Both the position numbers and the translations under genes were made by a program. 64,000 nucleotides of DNA from the NCBI RefSeq assembly GCF_027595985.1, contig NC_073305.1:86174626-86238625 (forward strand). The letters are read 5' to 3'. This document shows positions 12,585 through 25,260 of the stretch, piece by piece. Each line of letters begins with the position of its first letter. Positions within the stretch are counted from its first letter, which is position 1. Source of the stretch: Sorex araneus (Eukaryota > Chordata > Mammalia > Eulipotyphla > Soricidae). The notes below the pieces were generated by a model. It made no database searches, had not been told where the DNA came from, and worked only from the letters and a program-made list of their open reading frames with translations.

Positions 12585-13844
12585 ATGGATAGGTGTGAAG
12601 CTTGACTCCACATTGGGAAGTCCAACTATTTTAAAGGGAATGTCCCTAATCGCCAAAGGCAAAATCTTCCTCAACAATTCATCCTCTTATTTGTGAAATT
12701 CTCTTAAGAAATAAAATTGAAATGTTATTAAACAATGGAAAAAAACAATAATTTAAATTTTACTATAGTTAACTAAAACATAGCATACAGCAGCCTTTTT
12801 CAATAATAGGTATTTTAAAAATAAAACTCATCTCACTGAGAAGTATTTAATTGGCTAAATTTCCATCCTCCAGTGTCCCAGCATACAAACTGTGCTAGGT
12901 TGAACTAAAACAAGTTTAGGAGAATATTCTTTCCCTGTTGAATTTCCCAGGGTGAGTTGATCCACACTTTACCACCAACTCTCCCCTACTTATGTGTCTT
13001 AACATGTTTCCTTGCTGAAAAGCTTTTCCCAACTGTACCTTACAACAGTTCTCTTTCCTTTGACCAAATGATAAATGAAAAGAAAGCAAAGAGTTGAAGC
13101 AAATGTCATTTAGCTTACTCTGCACTCTCTGTGGAAAATCAGTCTGGGCTACCCTCATTTACACACTGTCAAAAAAATGCCAGGATATTTTAACCTTTCC
13201 ACTTTATACTGGAAATGAAACTAGTACAGTAGACATCACTATATATTTAACATTGTTCACATCTATTTCTGTTATGAATGTCACATACATATATTCGAAT
13301 GTGAAGAGAGAAAATGTGCACACTTATAGATTTAGGTATATGATATCTAAGCACGTTTATCTACCTTTATTTATACCTGTATTACCTCTATCTCTATTTT
13401 TATTTCTGTCTACATATTTATACTGCTACACCAATTGCCTCAGAGATGAGAAAACAATGTGCTATTATGCTATTTTTGGAGAAAAGACTGATACTTAATA
13501 TGAATTATCCAAAAAAATGACCCGGTGTGCCACCCATTTAGATTTCCAGGCTTGTTCTAGCTCTGCTTGGTTCCAATGCTTACTTTTATTCAAAGTGCAT
13601 ACTTAAAGATGAAATTATCCTCTCTTAGCCAGAAGAAAAGATTCCATGAACGTGGATGCTAATGCCATCCTCCTTGTGTCTACCCTCTTTCAGGAGAAAG
13701 AACGAACTTGGGCTTTTCCAAAGTGACTGCCTAATTACATTTTTAAAAAGATGTTTTGCTGACATCTAGAGGCATTTGGGTAATACCACTTATTAATAAT
13801 GATTCTTCACACTTAGAAGGTGTCTTGCCTTGCATGATCCCCTA
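12585..13844. other. Unique AT-rich sequence
   Basis: No gene. A plus-strand open frame (13,094-13,498, 134 codons) is low-complexity and Ile/Tyr/Leu-rich because of an AT-rich stretch (13,230-13,430), with no recognised domain. Confidence 0.5.
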
Positions 13845-13970
13845 GCTCTTTACACACATTAATTAATTACGCATCACGGCACTCCTGTGAGGTAGAGTAG
13901 GTAAGCATTATTATGTGCAAAGGATTTATTGATTTTTCAAAGCAATATATAGCTGAGGCACAGAGGGGAA
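13845..13970 (-). mobile_element. MIR fragment
   Basis: Antisense MIR core: CTCTTTACACACATTAATTA, CACTCCTGTGAGGTAGAGTA, ATTATTATGTGC and AGCTGAGGCACAG. The flanks are too degraded to bound exactly. Confidence 0.7.
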
Positions 13971-14853
13971 AACCATAGGAGCATGAATTAAGGACGGGGA
14001 AAAAAAGAGAGAGATACAGTGAATGTAAAAGAAAACAAATAAAACAAAGATTACCCGCACTGTGCTCTTTAGAAAGGAATAATTACTTCCCAAGTTACAA
14101 GGGCTGAACATTAATTTTATTAACTAAGTTGTGAGCAACTTATAGAAAGACACCTAGGAAACTGAAAGGAGGAAATCATCAATAAAATTCCCAAGTCTTC
14201 CTTTTCAGATCTGTTTTAATTCTCCCTGCATTTAGTGCTCTTCCTCCCAGACATGCTTTTGGTAGTCATCTGGGCAGCCTTGGGCAGCCCTTCGATTTAT
14301 GGTGGGGCCATTTTTATCCTTTATGATGGAGGTGGGAAAGTGGGGTGTGCAAAAGAAAGGAGGGGAGGAGAAACTACAGAAAACAAGTCACTTTTCTACA
14401 TAAAAAAATGCTTGGAGGTAGGTTGTGGAATTTAAACTATGTCACTGAGTACAGCTATATAAATTGACTATCTTCTGGAATTCTAGTCTTGCTTTATGCT
14501 CTTGTCTCAGCTGCCTTTTTTTTCCCTTTATCTCCCTTCCCCCTTGGTAACTCTTCTAGGTTCTTATTTTAGGCATGATTCTTATTTATTTTCATGGAGC
14601 TAAAACTTCTGGGGCTTACTATTCATTTAGAAGCTGAAAGGTAATACTCTATTTGAAAAGAAAAGTGTCATAAAATCACTAGCTTGCAGACACCAAGGCA
14701 TGAATGATGAAGAGTTGAGAAATGCCTTATATTCTTCTTATAAGTTATTTTCATGCTTTGTTTTTATGAGGATGATAAGAAGTTATCTTTAAAATAACTT
14801 ACTTTGCTTAAAACAGTTACACTTTTTTGAGCTTTAAAAATGTACCAGCAAAT
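13971..14853. other. Unique sequence
   Basis: No gene or recognised repeat. It contains mixed purine-rich and AT-rich segments. Confidence 0.5.
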
Positions 14854-15091
14854 AAGCACTGTCGTCCGTTTTTCATCTTTGTTCAAGCGGGCACCAGTAA
14901 TGTCTCCATTGTGAGACTTGTTATTACTGTTTTTGGCATATCGAATACGCCATGGGTAGCTTGCCAGGTTCTGCTGTGCGGGCAGGATACTCTTTGTACC
15001 TTGCTGGGCTCTCCGGAGGGACAGAAGAATCAATCCCGGCTCGGCTGTGTGTAAGGCCAACGCCCTAACCACTGTGCAATCGCTCTAATCC
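14854..15091 (-). mobile_element. SINE type B, full length
   Basis: Antisense copy in the order tail, body, head. It starts with AGCACTGTCGTCC (reversed microsatellite and RTE-like tail), then TCAAGCGGGCACCAGTAATG, GCATATCGAATACGCC and CTGTGCAATCGCTCTAATCC (reversed head). The flanks ACCAGCAAATAA (14,845) and ACCAGGAAAAAA (15,092) form a probable imperfect TSD. Confidence 0.93.
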
Positions 15092-16284
15092 ACCAGGAAA
15101 AAAGTAAATATAAATGTGCATAAGTAGCTTTCAGAATGAGGAGATGCTTATGTTATGGAGTTGATGCCAAACGAAAAAAATTATGATCTTTCCCACCATC
15201 TTCTCTGTTCCTCTTTCCCTGTACTCCTAAATGTCCTAGACTGTACATTTGCCACCATGGATACTGCCAACTCCATTGCTTCACTACAAACAATTTAATT
15301 GTAGACTTAAGCTCGAAAGAAAGAGAGAAAATACTGAGAAAGGAGACTACTCCAGTACCTCTCCTTCTGCTCCTTCCTTCACTCACAGAAGTCTATTTCC
15401 TCATGTCGTTATGTGATAGAAATTCTACCAGTTCTAAATTTATTAGGATAAAATATCCTTTTTTCAAAAAACAATTCACTTATGACTATTGTATCAGTTG
15501 TTTGTTCAATGAAATGAAGTAGTTTGGTTTGTTTTTTCTCCTCAACTTGTGGCTTACAACCGATATCTGGTAAAAGTGAAATTTACTTTGAGATAGAAAT
15601 AACGAGTCATTATGAACTATAGCTAATATTAGAGAAATACAGACTGTAGTATAAATTATCCTGAATAAAGACCCAGGGAAACTGAGGAAGAGAGCTACTG
15701 GCTAGAGGCAAACATAAACCTACTAGAAGACAGAAGGTGCATAGCTACTAGCCTGTTGCTCTGACCACATCACCTGACTCTATTTTAATGACTGAGCAAA
15801 GCAGAAATTTCTCCCTCCTCCCCTTCTCCTCTTCCCTCTTGTTCTGGCTTGGCCTGCTGTTTCCACACATGACAACTTCTTTTATGGAATCTGCCCTTTG
15901 TTTTGGTTAAGGAGACTTCCAGATGCATCTAGAAATCTCTGCCACATACTCCCATTTCTTAGAATTAATGTATTTAGGTCTCAAATTATGAGAAAGAAAA
16001 CTACCTCCTTCAAAACTCAGAAATACCTTTGTCATCAATAGTTCCGAGAAAGATAAGGATGATAAGGACTCCATATATATGATATTACGGTTCTTTTACT
16101 GCCATTACTTGGTTAAGTTCACAGGTATTGAAGTTTATGCATTTCACAATTTAAATTTCCTGTGAGCTATTTTTTTTCTGCAAATTTACAGCCCTTGTAT
16201 ACAATAATGATAATTTATATCTGGTGAATATAAACAAATGCACATTTCACTCTTTAATGGTGATAGGTCTCCTGGGAATAGAAC
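15092..16284. other. Unique sequence
   Basis: No gene or recognised repeat. Pyrimidine-rich patches near 15,350 and 15,820 look like ordinary simple sequence. Confidence 0.5.
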
Positions 16285-16298
16285 AAACTAGATACTTT

Positions 16299-16462
16299 TT
16301 TTTTTCTTTTTGGATCACACTCAGCGATGCACAGGGGTTACTCCTGGCTCATGCACTCAGGAATTACCCCTGGCGGTGCTCGGGGGACCATATGGGATGC
16401 TGGGAATCAAACCTGGGTCAGCCGCCTGGAAGGCAAATGCCCTACCTTCTGTGCTATTGCTC
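16299..16462 (-). mobile_element. SINE type A with TSD
   Basis: Antisense copy bounded by the TSD AAACTAGATACTTT (16,285-16,298) and AAACTGGATACTTT (16,463-16,476), one mismatch. The reversed head reads GTGCTATTGCTC and is cut just short of the usual CCAGCC end. Confidence 0.95.
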
Positions 16463-16528
16463 AAACTGGATACTTTAAAGATTACCATATACTGGTAATA
16501 TGTCTCATTTGTAAAAGACTAGGTAATT

Positions 16529-16553
16529 GTGTGTGTGTGTGTGTGTGTGTGTG
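16529..16553. repeat. (TG)n microsatellite
   Basis: A run of about 12 TG units directly adjoins the reversed 3' end of the next SINE and probably arose in its tail. Confidence 0.9.
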
Positions 16554-16708
16554 GTTGTGTGCCACAGCTGGTGGTGCTCAGGGTTTATTTCTGGCTTTGC
16601 ACACAAGGATCTTTCCTGCATGTGCTCAGGGGACCATCCGTGGTATCGAGGAGTGGTTGGCTGTGTGCAAGGCAAGTGCCCTTCCCACTGTACTATCTCT
16701 CTAGTTCC
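16554..16708 (-). mobile_element. SINE type A (old)
   Basis: Diverged antisense copy: GTGCCACAGCTGGTGGTGCTC, GCACACAAGGATCTTTCCTG, GTGCAAGGCAAGTGCCC. Less than 100 bp from the previous SINE and in the same orientation. Confidence 0.85.
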
Positions 16709-16939
16709 AAGGAGCTAGAACTTTTAAAAAAATGTTTTTTAAAAAAAAATATTCAACACATCATGATATTAGATTTGAAATAGATTTTACTTTTATCAAT
16801 TTCAGACTTAGAGGGTATTTTTCACTTGTGTAGGCATGGGGAAATTTCAAGTGGTATTCAGGAGATTCAGGGCCACTCAATGATTATCAGCCAACTAGTA
16901 GGAGATTTAACAGGAAGGCCCAAGGATGAGATGCTGTTT

Positions 16940-17088
16940 GGGCCTCAGATTTCAAGGATTACCTGGGACACCTGGAGGTGTTGGGGATGCCCAGTGATGC
17001 TTTGAGAGCCATGTGGTGCCAGGGATCAAATTGGGGCTGGTCACAAGCAAGATATGAGTCCCAACCCCTGTGCTATATCTCCAATCCC
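16940..17088 (-). mobile_element. SINE type A (very old)
   Basis: Third antisense copy in this cluster. It is recognised mainly from GTTGGGGATGCCCAGTGATG, TGCCAGGGATCAAATTGGGG and TGTGCTATATCTCCAATCC. The left edge is uncertain. Confidence 0.6.
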
Positions 17089-17755
17089 TCACTCTTGCAT
17101 TCTTGAAACAAACTTTACTTCAATAAAATGTTTGATAATTAGTGAACCTCAGTTTAAAAAACTATTTTGTTGCTTGGACTCATCTGATTCTGGGATGGGA
17201 TATTTAGGAAAAGAGTTGGACAAGACAGAGTAGGGGTGAATTGCTGACAACACCTGTGCATCAGTGTTGAAGGCAGGAATCTAAAATTCCCCCTCCTTGT
17301 CACTGTTTCATACCACACTTTGAACTTGGATGTCATAATCACAGCTGTAATATCTGGTGCTGAGTGGTCTCAGAAGATCTGAGGAACATTCTTAATATAA
17401 GTTGCTCTTCATCCAAAACCCTCCATGAACTTCCTAGGCAAAGGAGAGTCAAAGTCAAATTCTTGTACCGGAAGCCCCATTTCCACTGTCCTCCTCATCC
17501 CTCTGATCTCAGCCCCTAAGGTCTCCTAGCCACTCACTCCAATCAGCCTTCCTTGCTGTTCTTGAATACTCCTGCCTCAGGGCCTTAACACCTGCCAGTG
17601 TGCCTTAATCTCATGGACATCTGTAGCCCTCTTTCCTTGTTTTATATCTTGATTTCTCTCTCACCTTTTCAGGATATTCTTGCCCTCCCTTCACCTACTT
17701 TTGCAACACTCTTTTCCCCTTCCCAAACCTTGTATACTTACAGTCACACATTCTG
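17089..17755. other. Unique sequence
   Basis: No gene or recognised repeat. It runs up to the pyrimidine tract. Confidence 0.5.
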
Positions 17756-18500
<745 letters not shown>

Positions 18501-18690
18501 TAGGAAAATCTCTATCAAATCTCAGGGATCTAAAAAGCCTGGGGGTAGTTGGGCAACCAGAGCAGATTGTTTGGTGCTAGTGCCCAATGCTATTGACGAT
18601 TACAAGGGCCACATCCATTCTTGATGCTTGTGGAACTTAACTCAGGTCTTTACAAATGTTCCAGCCTTTCCAGATATTCTCACCATCTTC
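18501..18690 (-). mobile_element. Possible retroposon remnant
   Basis: GGGATCTAAAAAGCCTGGGGG and AACTCAGGTCTTTACAAATG, followed by TTCCAGCC, have the order of an antisense SINE head, but the body does not match type A or B. Low certainty. Confidence 0.35.
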
Positions 18691-18717
18691 CTGGCACAAT
18701 TATAATACTAGGATGGT

Positions 18718-18860
18718 GTGCCAGGTAAGTGACTCAAGTGATAGAGCATATACCATATATGTTCCAAGTCCTGGTTTCATCTTCAGCACCTAGTCCCACC
18801 CCCCTCCTCTAGAACTACCCCCACCATGAGAGGTTCCCATACTATAAAACAAATAAATAA
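18718..18860 (+). mobile_element. Possible old tRNA-headed SINE
   Basis: AAGTGATAGAGCATATACC followed by CCTGGTTTCATCTTCAGCACC resembles a decayed box A/box B head. The segment ends in AAACAAATAAATAAAAT, an A-rich tail. The middle is unlike types A and B, so this may be an older family. Confidence 0.5.
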
Positions 18861-20660
18861 AATCTGATATGCTTTCTAGTTTATTTCTCTGCCTTGTTTA
18901 TTGTTGGTATCCCTAAAGAAGAAAGAAGGCAGATATGATCAGGATTAGTGCTTTATTCTTGACTATAGCCTTGGGGCCTAGAATAACAATAGGCGCTTGA
19001 TATGAATGTGTTAAATAAATCTTGGCACAGTCTTGAGAATCAAAGATAGAAACTATTCATAGAAATCTGATTGTGTAAATGTGGGAGCACCAGGGAGTAA
19101 GTTGAAGTATGCAGAGAGATTAACTTTCTTTAAAGTGGCCAGTTGAACAAATTAAAATCACAGACCAAATTATGCCATCAAGCCTTTAATGAAAACTGCC
19201 ACAAGTTCATTCAAGGCCGCCCAGATGATTTCAAAAGCAATGTGGCAGAGTCTGTCTATTTCCGAGTGATAAATGCATGTTCAACCGCTAATGTTTCTTT
19301 AAGAAATCTTGTGTAGCTTCAGTGAAGCTAATTTATAAACCTTAACTACTGTAGCTAATTTAACTCGCTAATTTTAGACATAGTGTTGAATTAAAATCTG
19401 CATTTTATTGTGGATTGTTTTGTCTACTGCTAACATTAATATGCATTTTGTAACATAGAACTACAAATGTTTTAAATACATATTTATGTTCTAAGAAGCA
19501 ATTGTGTTAAGTAGACTTTTTTTTCTTTTGGTTCATTACAGAACCTATTTGTCTGATTGGGTGTACATCAGGCAAAGTTTTACATATTTAAATCCTAAAT
19601 GGATCAAGTAAGAAAATCTCCTAGGAATATAAAGCTAAGAATTCAGGAAAGACTTCTTCTAATGCCTTTTCCCTATTGAAGTAGAAAGATGAATGTGGTT
19701 TAAGAAAGAATGCTGAAATATTGCCATTGGTATCTGCATGTGACTAGTGAGTTGAGATCATTGAAGGAACAGTGTCACCAAATAAATTAATGAAAAGTTT
19801 TTATTGACAAAGGGCCTTAAATCAATGTTTTAGAGGTAATATGTATCTAAACTACTTTATCTCCTCCTATTTAAATACCATTACTGTCCTATAGTCCTAT
19901 CTAGGTTGATAAAAATACTTTTGATTATCCATCCGTCTTCAAGGCATAATCATATTTTTCCCTTGCAACTTTCTCAAATTTAGGTTAAGCATTATCTATG
20001 ATTTTTTTTCTTTCCCACCACTTTCCAGAGCATTTTCTATTCCAAATTTTTCACATTCTGCTGTTTAAATGGTATCAATGTATGTAATAAAAATCTCAAC
20101 AATCATTGCTTTAAAAAAAAAGAACTTGTATATCCGTGTATTTATTCATACTACTGGTCTGTGAGGAAAGATATAAATACACCAGGAAAACTCATAGTAC
20201 TATAAGATTACCATATTCCTGGAAAGAAGTTTGACTTATTTTTTAGACTGTTTCTACAACTATTTAATTATCAATTTATTCAGGGAAAGACTGTATGTTT
20301 CACAATTTGCTTCTCAAATTGTGAGATTTCTTGTATGCATTTAATGTTCATGAACTGTAAGTAACTTATTTTGCTACTCACCTTGGAAAAAACATTGGTG
20401 TAGGGAAGTGGCTTTGTTATTTTCTCGGATGCATAGTTTCTCCTTTTTTCAGACACAAGAATGAAGAGAGGCATTCTCCTTCCTTTGTCTCTGAAATTTA
20501 TTATCATTTCTTTGGCTTTGAAATTTGCAAAATAATTTAAATGGTTGAAGTTTTAGTAAAAGTTTTTGATGTATTAAAGAAAAAATAATAATAGGGTCTA
20601 AATAGGAATATCTAGAAGACAGCAAAGTTTAGTAGGAAGAGCATGGCAGTAAGATGAGCA
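18861..20660. other. Low-repeat unique sequence
   Basis: No gene. Contains the candidate conserved element described separately at 19,140-19,460. The rest is AT-rich with nothing recognisable. Confidence 0.5.
19140..19460. other. Candidate conserved non-coding element
   Basis: A repeat-free stretch of more even base composition than its surroundings. It has three copies of GCTAATTT on the plus strand (19,327; 19,354; 19,367) within 48 bp, plus several other TAAT/ATTA cores. TAAT-core clusters are typical homeodomain-type binding sites. No promoter, exon or frame is evident. Conservation itself cannot be assessed from one sequence. Confidence 0.35.
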
Positions 20661-20847
20661 TTTTTTTTAATTAATTTATTTTTGGGGGTGTACTTTGGGT
20701 CATAGAAGGTAATGTTTGTGATACTGTTTCTCTGCTCAGGGTTTATTCTTGAAGGTTCTCAGGGGAAAGTGTAGTGCTCGGGACAAAACTTAGGCAGCCT
20801 ACATGCAAAGCACATAATCTAGCCAATTGAACTACCTCTCCAGTATG
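20661..20847 (-). mobile_element. SINE type A (old)
   Basis: Antisense copy: poly(T), GGGGGTGTACTTTGGGTCATA, TGCTCAGGGTTTATTC, TGCAAAGCACATAATCTAGCC. Short flanking AGCATT repeats (20,657; 20,850) may be TSD remnants. Confidence 0.8.
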
Positions 20848-20917
20848 GCAAGCATTGATTTCATTGTAGGACTACCACTTACAAATCGTGTGTTATATTT
20901 AGTAAGGTATAATTGCT

Positions 20918-21089
20918 TTTATTATTATTTTTGAGTCACACACAGTGATGCTTAAGGCTGTACTCCTGGGTTTTTCCTCAGGAATTATTGTTGGCAGTGC
21001 CGAGGAAACCATATATGGTGTCAGGGATCAAACTAGGGTCAGCTGTCACAAGGTGAGTGTATTGTCATCTGTATACTCTCCCTGGCCCT
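20918..21089 (-). mobile_element. SINE type A (old)
   Basis: Antisense copy only about 70 bp from the previous one: TTTGAGTCACACACAGTGATG, TCAGGAATTATTGTTGGCAG, GGATCAAACTAGGGTCAGC, CCCTGGCCC. Confidence 0.87.
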
Positions 21090-22121
21090 GTTACCACTTT
21101 TAATTGAGTGGTATCATACTATTTTAGCTGAGAAAATAAAGTCTTAGAGGATTTACAAATATATAAATATATATACACACATATGTTTATATATCTACAT
21201 ATGTTCAATGCTTAACTCAATAGAAATTCGATAGATGTTGATTTCCTATGAATCATAATAAAATATACCTACATTTATGAAGGCTTCCTAGTATTATATG
21301 AAGTGTTTAGGGATTTTGGAGGCTTAATGTGGTGAGTGGGCCTTCAACATATAGCTTGCGGTCAAACATTCACATAAACAGGTTGAGAAAGCCATTTTAC
21401 AAGAACCAGAAGAATGGGACATTTTTACAAGAGCAGGACGGTTAGCCAACAGGAACAGATAGATCAGCCTTCTGGATATCTACTGTCATCTCCCCTAGTT
21501 GCCCCGGGTGTCAATAGTTCCATCTAGTTTTACCTTAAGGCCATGACACAAGTAGATTGAAGCCTAAGCATACATAAGCACTGTGGAGTTACAATAAAGT
21601 AGCTTTTGCTTTTGCTCACCTCTCTCTGTACGTGTGTGTTTGTCTCCCCTCTCCCTATCACTCTCACACCCTCTCCTCATGAACTCCGTTATCTGGTTCT
21701 GCGGGTCGGGACAGCTTAATGGCATTGTTGATGAGGAATGTCCGACCAAATACTGCACAGATTTAGGAGCCACTTCCTGTGATGCTTGACAAAGAAGTCA
21801 GTTAGTGGCTCAATGCTAGGATCCAAGAATGTAGTGCTGTTTGGGTCCAGTAGTGGTTTGGACTGCCAGAGGCCACTAGGTCTACTCTGATACTCTGGTG
21901 GTGCTCAGAATCTTTTACTGGATAGGCTGGATAGTTGAGAATTAGACATTAGAAGATCATGAAGAATGAGGCATCAGAAACATCCAGTCTTTTTAGAATA
22001 AAAATACTCTAAAAGTCCCAGAAATGAGAAGAGTCAAAGTTATAGCATGCTTATTTTCCAGTAGATTGAAGAAATGGGAACAAGTAAAATGGTGGTTAGC
22101 ATGGGAGGGGAGAGACTTAAG
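21090..22121. other. Unique sequence
   Basis: Contains an AT-rich dinucleotide patch (21,160-21,200) and a GC-richer segment (21,640-21,780). No gene recognised. Confidence 0.5.
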
Positions 22122-22309
22122 GGTTTTTTTTGTTGTTGTTGTTTGTTTGTTTGTTTGTTTGTTTGTTTTTTGCTTTTTGGGTCACAGCCACTGATGCACA
22201 GGGGTCATTCCTAGATCTGCACTCAGGACATAGGGGATGCTGGGAATTGAACCCGGATTGGCTGCGTGCAAGGCAAACACCCTACCTGCTGTACTATTAC
22301 TCCAGCCCC
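22122..22309 (-). mobile_element. SINE type A with (TTTG)n tail
   Basis: Antisense copy whose A-tail has become (TTG)n/(TTTG)n (22,130-22,167). About 25 bp of the body centre is deleted (CAGGACATAGGGGATGC). The flanks GAGAGACTTAAG (22,110) and GAGAGTTAAG (22,310) are a probable TSD. Confidence 0.93.
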
Positions 22310-22394
22310 GAGAGTTAAGTTTTATCAGTTTCATGTAAAGTGACAATGGTTCTAAAAGGCATCTCAGAACAAAAGGGAAATGCCAATATTAGAC
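22310..22394. other. Unique spacer
   Basis: Short spacer between the type A SINE and the MIR. Nothing recognised. Confidence 0.4.
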
Positions 22395-22550
22395 ATTAAT
22401 GTTTATAGCACCTCACAGTAGTTTATTACTTTATAGTTGACTTTTAAAAAGTTTTTCAACTAATTGTCACTTCTGAGTCACCCCAGAGGCCAATGAGATA
22501 TCAGGGTTGTTCGTCCATTGTCCATTTCACAGACAAGTAGGTTGCAAACT
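22395..22550 (-). mobile_element. MIR (degraded)
   Basis: Antisense MIR-like order: CACCCCAGAGGCCAATGAGATATC, then TCCATTTCACAGACAAGTAGGTTGC. Moderate confidence. Confidence 0.5.
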
Positions 22551-24094
22551 CAGTTTTGGGAATCTGTGAGAAGCTTGGTGATGCTCACAGCATTATACAA
22601 ACATCACCATCATGACAATTTTGTGAAGATAGATTTATCATTTACATTCTGCTGAAGAGAGAAAAGAAGTTAAGTGTACCAAGGAACTGGAGCTTATAAG
22701 TGGCAGAAAACTCTCTGCTTGCCTAGTTCCCAGGCTATTGTGTAGTGAGTTGCTACCTTCCCTGGGACTTTTCTCCCCCCACGCCCACTGTTTATCTCTG
22801 GTCACCCCCAAACCAATCCCAAAAAATCTCTGGAAAGATCATAAATGAAAATCTGTAATTTAAGATACTTAGTGGATATCAAGTCGGATTCATTGAAGAG
22901 TAAAAATTGTGCAAAGGCAAAGAACCAGCAGTAGCTTCTGGTGAGCAATTTTTCATGAGAACAATATAGTAGAGTCTGTCTGAAACACATGATAAATGTC
23001 CATAAAATTTAAAGGCATAGAGCAAAAAGAAATACATCCCTTGTGAAAAAAAAAAAGTCAGCAAGGAAAAAAAAAAGGCACAACAAAGCTTAAAACTCTG
23101 GGTACGGATGACCATGAGACTACTCAGAGCATTTTGATTTCCTGTTATGCACACCTAAAACTCTGGCCTTTTGTCAAATCTGCACTACAGGTGTTTATTA
23201 AGAGGTACTTGTTGAGAATTTCCCATCTGTATAAGAGGTGTGTGACTTATGGTATAATCATTAGCTTAAAACCACTTGGTTTTCAGGTCCCCCAAAATTT
23301 CATTAAGGATCTCAAATGACTTGAATGAATATTTTACCAATTTCAGTTAAACCCTATTTTATTTTTTTCACTACACATAATAATGCTTTATTTTCTAAGG
23401 TTTAAGAAAAGATAACAGTTAGCTATTAACTCGAAAGCTACATAAGCAACGAGATGTGACTTATGTTACTCTCTCTGATCACGTTTTCTTCCTTTTCATC
23501 AGACCAGGAGACCTTGAATAAAATATTATAAGACTAAAACCTGAGAATAAAATGTTGTAAACCCAAATCCCAGAGAAGTTGAGTCAGTTTTTGCTAGGCA
23601 TCTTTAAAGCATTTTAATCAGAGCACTATTTTCCTAATGATTCATTCAAAACATCCCCAAAGAAAATTACTGCAGTGGTAAGCTTTCTTCTCTTAGTGAA
23701 GAAATTTTATGAACATCTGCAGAAGCTTCTAAGATTCTTTCTTCTCCCAGGAAACTGAGTGGACTATGGCTATCTGCTTTACCTCTGTTATCAATCTATG
23801 TATTGTTAAAGAACAAAAGTCCAACAGATTTACAGATCTAATTTGTTGTGATAAATTATTTATAATTCCAGCAGAGTCCCATCTAGCAAGTAAAAGACAA
23901 TGCCAAAAGATACACAATATGAAAGATTTGTCCAATCAGAAAAGGGTAACACAACGTTACTAACACAATGTTAGTAGCAAAAGTAATAATACCTGTTTAC
24001 AATCTTCAGTAAATGGAAAGTATGAGAAGTCTTCTTATGCAGATTACCTCACTAGTTCTAATGAGGAATGTTGTCATTGGATGGTTACCTTTAT
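22551..24094. other. Unique sequence
   Basis: No gene. Short A-runs near 23,045-23,075. Several open frames of 60-90 codons lack any domain. Confidence 0.5.
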
Positions 24095-24220
24095 ACTTTT
24101 TTGTTCTCACTATTGTTGGACCACATCCATTGATGCTACTCCTGGATTGCAGTGCTCAGTGGACCATGGTACAGGGAATCAAACCCAGGCCTCCTGCATG
24201 CAAAACTTGAGCTCCAGTCC
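24095..24220 (-). mobile_element. SINE type A (old, shortened)
   Basis: Antisense copy with internal loss: ACCACATCCATTGATGCTACTCCTGGATTGCAGTGCTCAGTGGACC, then GGGAATCAAACCCAGGC. The TGCACTCAGGAATTACTCC part of the body is missing. Confidence 0.82.
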
Positions 24221-24511
24221 ATTAATTTTGACCCTAAATTTGTACTTTGGGGAGGGTGGGGATCTAACATATAGTTAGTTTAGTAATTTAATCTTGGTGG
24301 AGTTTGGCGTGCATAAAATGCTACATGTTATGCTTCTGTTTTATTTTTCTCTTTTAACTATCTGCATATGTAGGTCATATCTAAATGCATATATGCCTAT
24401 AGAATAGTCTTATTAAAGTAATAGCTTCTGACAACATCATGGCTGTGCAGAGAACTAGAACAATAGGCTGAAAGGTTTAATTTAATCGTATCACAGAAAA
24501 GATAGGTTGTG
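24221..24511. other. Unique AT-rich sequence
   Basis: Nothing recognised. Confidence 0.5.
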
Positions 24512-24850
24512 CTATATAAATAATTCTGCAGTCCTTTTGATCCCACTGTGTGCTCTTGTCTCACACAATTCTCCCTTGTCTTCTCTTATTCTGCATCTCC
24601 ATTCCCTCTTTTTGCCTCTAGCAGGGAGTCTTTGTCCTTTAGCCAGAAGCAAGCCTCTAGGCCATTCCCCAAGTCCTAATAAAGCGGTGCTTTTGTCAAT
24701 GGCAGTAATGATTACCTCTTTTGCAGCTGCTCCTGGTGTTGCATTTTGTAGCACAATTTGGCCTTTTTGGACTCTGGTTAGTCCTATTAAACATACTGCA
24801 GGGGTTCCCTGTTTGATCTCTAATTGATATAATTGACTGGGAATAATCAA
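24512..24850 (-). other. Unexplained 112-codon open frame
   Basis: A minus-strand frame running to a stop just left of 24,512. Its N-terminal half has varied, protein-like composition (QLEIKQGTPAVCLIGLTRVQ, then NATPGAAAKEVIITAIDKST). The C-terminal half is Arg/Lys/Glu-rich. I recognise no domain, no signal peptide and no membrane segment. It sits next to a low-repeat block and shows no TSD or A-tail. It could be a fragment of an old retroviral or retrocopied gene, or simply chance. Confidence 0.25.
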
Positions 24851-24859
24851 GAAGGCTTT

Positions 24860-25260
24860 ATAGATGTTTATTGATAGCTAATTTTCCTTCATCCATTGTT
24901 TAATTCAATAAGAACATAACCTAATTTATTGTCACTCCAATAGGGATCCATTACCGTTTTGATAAATGCTTCTGGGGCCAACTTGTCAGTAACTGATTTC
25001 AAAGAGCTGTTTAGCCCACCGAGTCCATCATTAGTTAATGGCAGTTTAGAAAGCTAATGATGTTATAAATTACAATCAATAAGAACATGGAAATTACAGC
25101 CGTTGAGCAAGATAACACTGTATTATTAAACCAATACTAAACTGCACCTTTGCTTGCTATATGTGTGGAGGTTTCATGAATTCATTTAATAATCTTTGTA
25201 ATTAACCCAGAAAGACTTGAATCATGAGGGAAATTGTGGAATGGTGGCACTCATAGTTGA
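24860..25260. other. Candidate conserved non-coding element
   Basis: Repeat-free, with balanced composition and several TAAT/ATTA cores clustered at 25,025-25,085 (TCATTAGTTAATGG, AAGCTAATGATG). The run ACTGATTTCAAAGAGC at 24,991 contains a TCF/LEF-like CAAAG core. No frame or splice structure is visible. Conservation is an inference. Confidence 0.3.

Noticed and set aside
13094..13498. 134-codon plus-strand frame with hydrophobic character as a membrane protein
   Set aside because: The hydrophobic, Tyr/Ile-rich composition follows from AT-rich sequence. No recognisable family or supporting context.
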